Source of the DNA: Pigoraptor chileana
Lineage: Eukaryota; Opisthokonta; Filasterea
Reading direction: 5' to 3'
NCBI GenBank assembly: GCA_943704495.1
Contig: CALSCR010000540.1
Span: 1 to 20,516, forward strand
DNA: 20,516 bases
The notes under the pieces were generated by a model. It ran no database searches. It was not told the origin of the DNA and worked only from the letters and a program-made list of their open reading frames with translations. A program made the translations under genes and the position numbers. This document shows positions 7,985 to 16,380 of this stretch, one piece after another (the stretch's first letter is position 1; every line of letters begins with the position of its first letter).

Positions 7985-10900
7985 TTAAGACTTCGTTTTG
8001 TGGTCAAACACAAACTTGCACGGAATGAACGCCTCGAGATTCGGCGCAACGACGATCTCCAGCATCCGCTTCCAATTATCAGCAAGATCGTTGCCGGCGC
8101 ATTTGTACAGTTCCTTCTGGTTCTTTTGCAGATCTTCCACCATCTGTCGCACCGCACCTTCGTTGACGGAATATTTCACCTCGCCCTTTTCCCGCACGGC
8201 CGGAACCTCACCCTCAGCCTGCTGTTCGCCGCCGGCGTTGAAAGGGAAATTATTCACAGCGACATTCTTTGTTACGTAAAGGTGCTTTTTGGAGTCGTTG
8301 GGGGGTGTGGAGTCGCTCTGCGCTTGAGCGTCGTCGCCTGTGCTGTCGTTGGACCCGTCATAGAACATATCACCGTACATTAGGATTAGGTCCGACAGAT
8401 CCTTCATGAGAAAGTTTTCAATGGCACCGAAATCATCGTCATCGTCGTCGCCTTCGCTGCTCGGCGCAAATCCGTTGGAGTTCTCCTCTGCTGACGCTTC
8501 TTGCAGCTCCTCCCTGAGACTTCCTAGTTCCGCCAGTGATTTTAGTACGGTTCCGACGTTCTGTTGTGCGATTGCGTCAGCAAGCCGAACGCGCGCCTTA
8601 CTGATATCATCCTCTATCGCGACGCGATTCATCCACTTCATGAAAGTAACGAGGGGAGGGCAACTGAAAGGTATACGCACTGCGAAGGCGAGCGTCGATG
8701 GAATGTATTTCGATGGGGTTTCGTCGTCGCCCGTGGGCGCGATTGTGTATGTGCGCAACGCCATCGTGGGATACTTGACAAGATCCTTGCGATCGGCATC
8801 GCGCGACTCTTTTGGCTTTCGTGTTCTCGCAGTCTTCCTCTCGTCTTTCTCCTTCTTTGTCGTCTCGACGTCGTCCGTGAAATTCACCTTTTTTTGCTGT
8901 TTAATCTCAGCAATGAGTACTGCTTCATTGACCTCGTGCGAGCCTATCGCGCCTTGCAATGTGTCCTCAACATCCGCAATAGCTTTGTCCACCGCCTCGG
9001 CCGCTGCGCAGAGGCACTCCCGAGTCCCGGCGCACGCAATCGACACCTCTTCCGAGTAGGCAACATCGTATTTTTTTTTAAAATCGCGCTCGTCGTGGTA
9101 CGACGCGCCTTTCATCGTAGTTTCGATTTCGTCGAGAGCACGAACGACGCTGTCGAGGATGGAGGTTGCATACCTCGCCGACTCAATGAGATCGAGAAGG
9201 TCATTAACTGCGACGAATCGGTGCTGATTCTCAGTGCCATCACCCGGCGGGTCTCGCATGCTATGAAGCTGGCACCGGTACGCGTCCACGAAGCCAGAAT
9301 TGCCAGTGATGTCGTGAAATATCTTTCTCAAAATGAGACGTTTACCACGCGAGATCGGATCTTCAATTCGCCCCGGGCGCAATTGTTCCTCAACGTCACG
9401 CATTTCCGGACTGATGTCATGCCTGGCCCTGTCGACTTCGTCGCTGTCTAGGGAAACCTTGACCATCTCGGCATCCACCATCACGCATAGTTCGTCATAC
9501 GCCGCCAGAAATGCCTCTATTTTGCGTGCAATGTTGCGGATCTGGTCCACTGGCTCAACAGGCACATCGCTTTGCTTTGTGGTTGTAGAAGGCTTTCCAT
9601 TGGATTCCGAGCGACTGCGATTGTTAACGCCGCTTTTGGTCGTCTTGACGATGTTCTGGAATCGCGATCGCAGACCCTCAATGTCTGGCACTTTCTTCAC
9701 TTCGCATTCAGATGTGATATCGTCGATATCTTCCCGACGCGAATCGGTATTTTCCCGAAACGGAACGATCTCTTCCCGAAACGGACTGACGTTTACGTCG
9801 TACGAGTCGATCGATGTGGAGAGCAGTCGGAACCGCGCACTCGAGACCCTCGTGACCTTGACCATGGTCTTTGCGAGCTTCTCGTATATCGTCTTGACGC
9901 AGCCACCCTTCAGTTCGTCTCTCGCCTGTGCGCCAAATTCGCTGTCGTCGGGCACCATGCACAATAGCTCCCCGTATAGGAACGAGCGAAGTCGCCTTTT
10001 GGCCCTCTTGAACAACGACAGTTTGGCGGCGCATATGGGCTCCGCCTTCGCCGTTGTTGGGGCATTCGTGGTATCTGCCTCAGAGGTTGAACGCGTGTTA
10101 TCTGCCCCAGGCGTTGACGGCATTGCTCCATTCCTGAATATCAAATCGAGCTCGTCGAGGGCGTAGTGGACAGACGTTATCCATGTGCGTAACAGAGGAA
10201 ACTCGTAGGGCGCCTGGAAAACAAACGCCACACAAGCCCAGAAAGCGCTAGAGGCTCGGACCTTCCAGCTATTGTTCAGTTTCAGCTGTGACATCGCCGG
10301 GTTAGAGCTCCACACAAACGCAAACGACAAGAAGGCGGCGCTCGTTGCCATGTACTGCAGCCACGAGCACAGGATATGCAGCACCGACGCAGCCCCGAGG
10401 ACAACCAGATTTTTCGTGTACAGCTGTGCAAGATCGGTGGTGGTGGTTGTGTTTGCGCCATTTGTTATCGTTGTCGAGTGAGTCACAAGGTTGAAGGCAC
10501 TTCCCTTGGCGACTGTGACTATCGTGTAGGTCATCAATATGGCCGCATACATTGCGACGGACACCTGGACGACCTGCTTCAGCGGCCAGCTGTACCGCGA
10601 TACGGAGTGGACACAGTTTGTGCGGCAGAACAGCTTTTTCTTGCAATCCTCCGCATCCAGTTCATCCCCGATTGTGCGGTTTGCATAGATGACAAGCCCC
10701 GCAAATATAACGACGGCGATCGAGTGTGTAAGGATGTTCGGGTCCACTGCAAAGGGATCCAAACGCGGGTGGGTATTGGATGCACAGAAGACATTAGATC
10801 ATTGGGGGTCACGAACGACATGTTTGTGTGTTTGCGGGGTGCTTGATGTGTTTGTGGCCTCCTGTGCATAGCACACTCGGGTTGTCCGTGTCACGTGCGC

Positions 10901-12185
10901 ACAGTCACTGCTGCACATACAGTAGCCATTGACATGCCAGAATGGCTTGCGATACTCACCCATCGTTACCATCGCCGTGACGATTGGGAGCATGAGCTGA
11001 GAGGACGGATGCATTGCCAATGGGTGGGCGATTAAGTACAATGCATGGCGTTAGTAATGCAATGTGAGTTATCAGCATCTGCTGGGCCAACCGGCACCAA
11101 AATCACGGCTTAACACATCAATATTTCGATATCGGCAAAGAGTTATATAAACCCCCACGCACAGCCGCTCTCGGTTGCCTCGTGAGACTGATAAGAATGA
11201 TGTGTGAATGCAGTGACAGATGAGCAAGTGCCATGAAAATCACAGAGTGGTGATTAGACTGAGAAGGAAGTGGACGCATAGGCTGAACTGCATCAGGACC
11301 TACAGACTGTCACTGGTATAAGTAACAGTATCATGTGACTCATGACAGATGCCTTACCTCGATGAATATGCGGTACTGCTTGGCCCACTCAAGATGCCTC
11401 GATATGTTCATTTCACCAGTGAATTCCGCAGTATGGCGCACGACCACCGTCACGCCTGTCGCTCGTGATCCGCCGTCGCCACCGTCCTGGCCACCGGCCC
11501 CCGTCGTCACGCTGCCCCCAGGGTTTGTGTAGGCAGCACCCTCCGACCCTGGCATAACCGATCCCCTGCGGCGTGCACTCATCCGGGTACTTCTGCCACG
11601 TGCCAGACCCTCAGCCTGTGGCTGTATCGAAGCCCTCCGCGGCTTGGCGCTGGCGGACCCAACTCCACCGCTGTGTATTTCCAAGCGTGAGGTCAGTCCG
11701 GCGAATTGTTGTTGATTCTCATCGTCGTTATTCGGCACATCGGATGATACCTGCACAACAACGCGTTTGTGCGGGACTTGTCCAACGGAAGTAGGCGTAC
11801 GTGTGTCGCCAGGACTCAGGAGCGGACTGTGATGATCACTCAACTGGGAAAACTGCGCAGTACCTCGAGACCATTCTGCGGTGTCTTTATCCGTCGCCGT
11901 CACTGTGTCGAAATGACTGTGAGGGTGCCAGTCTCCTGATGCATCCGTGGATCGTCGCCATGTGTCTGCGGACAGACTATTGTCCACGTCGATGACGTGA
12001 ATGCGGTCCGGCAGGGTTTCGTTGCCAGACGAATCATCGTCATCCATATGGAGCCGACTCGCGCCGAGTACTCTTAGGGTCTCAGTTGATTGGGAAGAAC
12101 TGAGCCTGACGGATGGGCTCTCAGTGCGGATGCGTTTGCTAAACGTGCGCCTCCCTGCGCTTGATGTGGAACTGCGATTGGACAT
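7985..12185 (-). CDS. Unrecognised multi-pass membrane protein, 1208 residues, three exons
   Basis: Exons 12185-11358, 10996-10960 (only 37 nt) and 10746-7985 (stop TAA). Splice signals are GAG|GTAAGG, CTCTCAG|CTCATG, ATGG|GTGAGT and TTTGCAG|TGGACC; phases 0 and 1 match exactly. Residues 1-276 are disordered and Ser/Arg/Gly-rich with basophilic-kinase-like sites (RRAS, RRRGS). Hydrophobic segments lie near 277-311 (the 37-nt exon supplies LMLPIVTAMVTM, its first part), 347-368, 401-420 with continuation to about 435, and 452-474, giving four or five membrane passes. Between the second and third is a Thr-rich loop with Asn-x-Thr/Ser sites. Residues 475-1208 are charged and probably helical, with an acidic Asp run near the end of that part and short PFREE/PFREN repeats. 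I do not recognise the family. The TTG near 10762 is not a start; it lies in the acceptor region. The intact 920-codon last exon argues for a functional gene. Confidence 0.8.
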
Positions 12186-12985
12186 TTTCGTCGTCCTATA
12201 ACCGCAGCCCAGCCGGCTTCCTGGTCACTCAGCCCCTCAGCCGCGGCCGGGCGGCGCACCCGTGCGGGCAAAGTGATGCAAACACCACAGACGGTATAAT
12301 AACCCTCGTCCGGGTGACGTCAGACTGCTTCAGCTGAAGCTGGCGCACGAACTAAACCTACTGCCGGCACTAGCGACTTGATTCAGGGTTTGTGCGCCAC
12401 GTGACACAATTGCCGACTGATGATGCCTCAGGTACCGATGCTCAACGCATTCAGTTGTTACTAATCATGACCGTCGGCTATTGACTTCATACCGGAATCT
12501 TTAACTCCGACAATGATTCTTCCGAATCGGCGAGGCCCGCGCGCGGTATACGTACTCGGGTCACGGTGCCGCCACGTGTCGCTGACTCGGCAGTTGTTGG
12601 TGTGTGACGGTCTGGAGGCAGGTCCGATGCACATCAGGCACATCCGCCGCCGCCAGTGTCCGAGGATCAAGCGTGGCCGACACTGCCGGTGTTGTGTGTG
12701 TGGTCGGTAGTGTGTGACAGGCTCTCAGCAGCAGTGCAATACCATCCAGCGCTGGTGCTGGGTCAGTTTGGCCGCACATTACAACAATTAGTGGCTGTTT
12801 GTTTGGCTGTTTTACTCCACAATTTAGTTTTTTTTGTGGTTATTTTGAAATGCATTGAGTATGAGTAAAAATTTTATTATTTATTAATTTTTTTTAATTA
12901 ATTTTAGACAATTTTTTTTGTGTGGTTATCGTAAATGGGATTTTATCCCCAGAGTTACTCCCCTTGTAACTGAGTATCTCCGCGA
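12186..12985. other. Divergent intergenic region
   Basis: Separates the starts of the (-) membrane-protein gene (ATG at 12185) and the tentative (+) gene (ATG at 12986). Its left half is GC-rich and holds a CRE-like site, a palindrome and two CACGTG E-boxes (12398-12403, 12573-12578). Positions 12866-12925 are a strongly AT-rich block. No TATA box at a convincing distance and no coding sequence was seen. Confidence 0.6.
12315..12340. promoter_or_regulatory. CRE-type TGACGTCA next to a 14-bp perfect palindrome
   Basis: TGACGTCA at 12315-12322, the consensus site for CREB/ATF bZIP factors, is followed four bases later by GCTTCAGCTGAAGC (12327-12340), a perfect palindrome centred on the E-box CAGCTG. 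It lies about 130 bp upstream of the ATG of the (-) membrane-protein gene. Function is inferred from motif and position only. Confidence 0.45.
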
Positions 12986-14114
12986 ATGTTTGCGCCTTTA
13001 AGAAACAGTACGAGTGCTCGCCACGCATGCTCAGGGGATTTCTGGAGTCACTACAGTCACTATCAGCCCGTCGGACGAACCGCGGGCCGGCGGGCGGTCA
13101 CTCTCTTCAAAGGTGACGGAGTCCAGTTCCGTCCGGCGCCGTGCGCGCGTGTCGGTGTGTGCGTCACGGGCACGGCGTGTGAGTGTGCGGATGCATGTAT
13201 GCCGCCGGGGTACTGTTGCGTGTTTTTTGCATGCGTGTGGTGTTGTGTGAACTGTGTGTGTATGTGTGTCAGTGTTCAGATGTGTGTGTGTCTCGGTGTC
13301 AGAGTGTGTGTGTGTGTGTGCTGGTACGGCTGGCCAGGTGTGTGCGCGTGTGGTTGTGGGCCGGTGTGTCCAGGCCTGAGGAATCAGTGCCGGATAAGGG
13401 CGGCCGCGGCCGTGAGGCCATCACACTGCGCCCCCCCCCCCCCCCATGTAGAATAAGAGTCTGACATGAATGCCTCGGCACTCAGCATCCTTCACTCCCT
13501 GTCTGGAAGCAAAGCCGGCGCTCTTCGGCTCGGGCCGGATTAAAGGCTGAGGCTGCGCTCTTGTGTCGCAAGGTGGCGGCCCCGGCCGTCTCAGCCTGTT
13601 CGGCCGGCTCCTCTTACAAGGATAATCAACCAAACATGTCGCGTGGCAACGGCAAGCGCTTGTCTTTTTTTGGCAACGGTTACCGCACACTCAGCAAACG
13701 AATCCGCAATACAAATCCTTTTAAATAGTCACAAAAGTCTGACTCCTTGCGCATCATACAAAAACAAAAAAAAGTTGGCACATCCGTGACGATGCTGATG
13801 ACAGCTCTCAGAAGGGACAGCTTTTAGGCGACTATGAGGAGGACGACGTCCCTTTTGAAGGCGAACTGCCGAGCGGCGTCAAGTACACTGTTACTGCGGG
13901 AACAGCAGTAGCGCTCATCGCCGAGCTGAAGGAAAAGCGAAAGAAGCTGCAGAAGCGCGCATCGAGCGCCCTGACAGATACGGCCTGGACGGCGTTTCGT
14001 AAACGAGATCATCGGCCCGAACTAAGAGGCGTTCATTCCCTTTCGGCATTTGATTTCGCCCAGATGTGGAAGGAGAAGATGGCTGGTGACAAAGTGAACG
14101 GGCGTCGTCGGTGA
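12986..14114 (+). CDS. Tentative two-exon gene for a 137-residue basic protein of unknown function
   Basis: Proposed exons are 12986-13112 (ATG, 42 codons plus one base, donor AAAG|GTGACG) and 13828-14114 (acceptor GCTTTTAG, stop TGA). Phase 1 matches on both sides, and a branch-point-like CTGATGAC lies about 25 nt before the acceptor. The second exon is the stronger part. It has clear coding character, with an acidic start (DYEEDDVPFEGELPSG), an Ala/Thr/Val stretch, a Lys/Arg/Leu helix (ELKEKRKKLQKR) and an FDFAQMWKEKM segment before a basic end. The first exon starts with a short Ser/Arg stretch that could be a presequence, but this is speculation. The coding frame of exon 2 also extends upstream to about 13741, so CTCTCAG|AAG at about 13812 is an alternative acceptor with a different first exon. 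No family was recognised. Confidence 0.45.
13113..13827 (+). other. Putative intron with GT-rich repeats and a C15 run
   Basis: Positions about 13145-13350 are degenerate GTGTGT/GTGCG repeats. A C15 homopolymer lies at 13431-13445. The remainder is GC-rich and shows no coding features. Confidence 0.5.
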
Positions 14115-14170
14115 TAATGTCGGCGTCGTCGTGCGGCTGTGTGGGTGTGAATCTTCCGGCGTCAGGTGAT

Positions 14171-14360
14171 GTGCGTTTCCGAATTTTGAGTGTGTTGTCG
14201 GTTGGCGCCGCGGTGTAGCTGTGTGCGTGTGCAGCGCTGTCGCGAGTCGTGCGTTTCCCGGAATGTTGAGTCGACTTGAAGTGTGTTGAAGGCGGAGCCG
14301 CCGTGCTGCTGACAGTGTGCGTGTGAATTGTCGCGTGCCGTGCGTTATTAATGTTGAGTG
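14171..14360 (+). repeat. Diverged tandem repeat, period about 78-91 bp, three starts
   Basis: Units begin GTGCGTTTCCGAATTTTGAG at 14171, GTGCGTTTCCCGGAATGTTG at 14249 and GTGCGTTATTAATGTTGAG at 14340, each followed by GTGTG-rich sequence and, in the first two, GCGTGTG. The repeat sits just after the stop of the tentative gene at 12986-14114, so in its 3' UTR if that model holds. Confidence 0.6.
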
Positions 14361-14440
14361 TAGATACGTTTCAATATTACGTTCGAGTTTACCGTAATCG
14401 AGAATCGTTGTCAAAATCTCAGAGTAAATGACTCAGTTTA

Positions 14441-14446
14441 ATTAAA
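14441..14446 (+). terminator. Possible polyadenylation signal ATTAAA
   Basis: ATTAAA in an AT-rich stretch 327 bp after the stop at 14114, followed by a T-rich segment. It is the commonest variant signal; the call depends on the upstream gene being real. Confidence 0.3.
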
Positions 14447-14649
14447 ATGTGTATGCTCTTTTTGACTCAGTTAATAATTATGATAAACGTTTGCCATTTT
14501 AATTAGTGATTAACACTTGAATGTGCCACACACACACTAAGTCAGTTATTGCCACTGATGAATATTGCCGTGATACCAAGAGCACATGTACCCTTGCCTT
14601 ATTCTGCGTACGGACCCAGATTGCAGTGCGACCAATTACAGTTTAAACA

Positions 14650-14985
14650 CGCAGAACAAATGTAATCATAACCGTTTCATGTACCAGTCGATAGCCACTC
14701 ACAGCCGTGCCGGGGGCGAGCCGAGAGCACAAAACCGCAGTTTACTGTACACAAAAACAGTTTAACACCACGGCGTAAATTCTATCGAAATTATACTCAT
14801 ACGCATTGGCCTGCCTGAATGTCAGACGAGGGGGGGGGGGGTCGACGGGGGGCCATCGACCGTCGAGGTCACGCCTTGACCCATTGGCAGAGCCCAGTAA
14901 CATCGCAAGGCCACCACGTCTGCTTCCCACTCTCGCACGCTTCGCAGCTGGAATCGACGACTGCCTGTGGTTGAGAACTGCACGA
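14650..14985 (-). repeat. Duplicated segment, copy A
   Basis: Shares with 15670-15930 the ordered blocks ACGCAGAACAAAT, TACACAAAAAC, GGCGTAAATT, CGAAATTAT, CTCATACG, GTCTGCTT, ACGC(T/C)TCGCAGCTG and AATCGACGACTGCC. Spacing differs because copy A carries about 75 extra bp after its G12 run (14830-14841). Covers the end of the coding sequence and the 3' flank. Confidence 0.75.
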
Positions 14986-15330
14986 CACTTGAGATTGGTG
15001 CGGTTGCTGTCGGTCCACTTGGCGTTTCCGAAAATTGCCTTCTTGACGAAGATAGCATGCATAGCTGAGACCCGCCGTGCTCCCACCGCACGTGGGCGAG
15101 TGGTTCTCGGCGCCGTTTGCGCATAATTATCAGTTGAGGAGATAACAAGGATTTCCGGGGACGCGTGGCCCATGAATCGCCAAGCTCATTTGCCTTTGTG
15201 ACATATCCTCCGATGCCTTTAATTGTCATTGCCCCTGACTTCTGGTCGGCCGTAAGCTTGACCTGCAGCACGACGGGCATCCGATCTGTGCAATGGCGGT
15301 CACAGGGCACCAGCCTCCTGCTCCTGCCAC
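14869..15330 (-). CDS. Copy A: 3' part of a Cys-rich, probably secreted, protein gene; possibly decayed
   Basis: Three (-) strand pieces have coding character but lie in different frames. 15304-15168 contains PCDRHCTDRMPVVLQVKL and ends near GDSWA. 15062 to about 14970 contains FVKKAIFGNAKWTDSNRTN. 14965-14869 contains AVVDSSCEACESGKQTWWPC followed by a GLCQW motif and TGA. CACAG|GCAGTC at 14965 is a plausible acceptor for the last piece. No good GT donor closes the first piece, so this is either a gene with unusual splicing or a pseudogene. The Cys/Trp-rich end resembles small carbohydrate-binding or secreted-enzyme tails; that is an impression, not an identification. Confidence 0.35.
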
Positions 15331-15669
15331 GCCTCCTTCATTGCCATAGAATGCCGCGAGCTCAACGAGATTCCGATTCGCGCCAGGACCGTTGCAAAAC
15401 TCTAATGGCGGGGATTAAGGCCGCAGCGGCACGAAGTAGTGTACAAACTGAATTACTCTGATTCCCGAAGGACCGTGGGGCTGCTGCGCGGCGTCCGGGC
15501 CACCGACGCCAGGTCACTCTCCGCCTGAACAAACCTCATGCCACACGGACAGCCCGGCTAAGGGATTAGTAATGAAAGTGATGGTTCATACAAATTAAGT
15601 TGCTGCGAAGAATGACCTGCTGATGCTGTCACAGATAGCAATGTGCGGACCAAGCGCCTCCAGTGTATG
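15331..15669. other. Spacer between copies A and B
   Basis: GC-rich, with a short (-) strand open stretch at about 15540-15455 starting MRFVQAESD that could be an upstream exon of copy A, and another near 15395-15335 containing ANRNLVELAAFYGNEGG. Neither has a firm splice site. Confidence 0.3.
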
Positions 15670-15930
15670 CACGCAGAACAAATCGCAGTTATGGCTGTAT
15701 TCCGAGAACCGCCTGACAGTCCAGCAAAGCACGAGACCGCAGTACACAAAAACGATTTACCACGAGTAATCCCTTCGTCGCCGGCGTAAATTGTACCGAA
15801 ATTATGCTCATACGATACTCATACGACGAGGAGCCGACTGGGGGGTCATATGTCTGCTTTTTTTTCTTCACTCTGGCACGCCTCGCAGCTGCAATCGACG
15901 ACTGCCAGTGGGATTTCGGGTGTGACAAGA
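15670..15930 (-). repeat. Duplicated segment, copy B
   Basis: Second copy of the segment at 14650-14985, same orientation, about 1 kb away, roughly two-thirds identical by eye. Similarity weakens beyond the AATCGACGACTGCC block, so the duplication covers mainly a last exon and 3' flank. Confidence 0.75.
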
Positions 15931-16070
15931 CATGTACTAGACGACGTTACCAGCCCCATGCTCAGGCGCCGCCGGACATCCCGAGCGCAGCCACTCGGCA
16001 AATTGGTCCTTCCACTCTTCGAACGCAGTCGTCCACTCGGCTTCAATGCATCGGGGAATAGACGCAAATG
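15846..16070 (-). pseudogene. Copy B of the Cys-rich gene end, probably a remnant
   Basis: On the (-) strand the block homologous to copy A reads AVVDCSCEACQSEEKKADI and stops at TGA 15846-15848. It lacks the WWPC...LCQW ending of copy A. An A-run (T-run on the + strand) replaces that part. Upstream, 16070-15948 holds a short open stretch with EWTTAFEEWKDQF in another frame, not similar to copy A. No splice sites join them convincingly. A diverged duplicate with a lost end is the simplest reading. Confidence 0.35.
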
Positions 16071-16380
16071 TATAACATGGCAATATAAAATAGTCGGTCA
16101 GAGAGATACAACTGGCACGCGGTTACGTAGCATTCCAGTTGTCACAAGACTGCGACTAATGTTGCAGCCGCATGACAAGGATTTTTTATCAAAGTCTAAA
16201 CACAAATTCACAAGCACTTAATTACAGCAAAAAGCATATGCGGCTGCGCGGGGGGAGCAATAATTTACTGGCAATCTCCTCGACTGACTCATACATGCTG
16301 TCCACGACAATACATCATTCAATGCACTTCGCTGATAATAAAATCTATAAAAAAATAGAGATGCAGTCACATGGTACGTG

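Noticed and set aside
8564-10166. Long (+) strand open frames (up to 295 codons) opposite the membrane-protein exon
   Set aside because: They mirror the biased codon use of the true (-) exon, show no domain, and have no splice or start context of their own.
10747-10762. TTG at 10762 as the start of a separate 925-residue protein
   Set aside because: A TTTGCAG acceptor ends at 10747, and the phase fits the 37-nt and 276-codon upstream exons exactly, so the frame upstream of 10746 is intronic.
10799-11041. 80-codon (-) frame overlapping the 37-nt exon
   Set aside because: It reads through both flanking introns; only 10996-10960 is supported by splice signals.
12461-12868. Overlapping short frames on both strands in the divergent intergenic region
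   Set aside because: GC-rich sequence gives random open frames; none has coding-like codon use, domains or splice context.
15948-16070. Open stretch with EWTTAFEEWKDQF as a domain of a known family or a mobile-element fragment
   Set aside because: Too short, no splice sites and no diagnostic motif, so no family or element is claimed.
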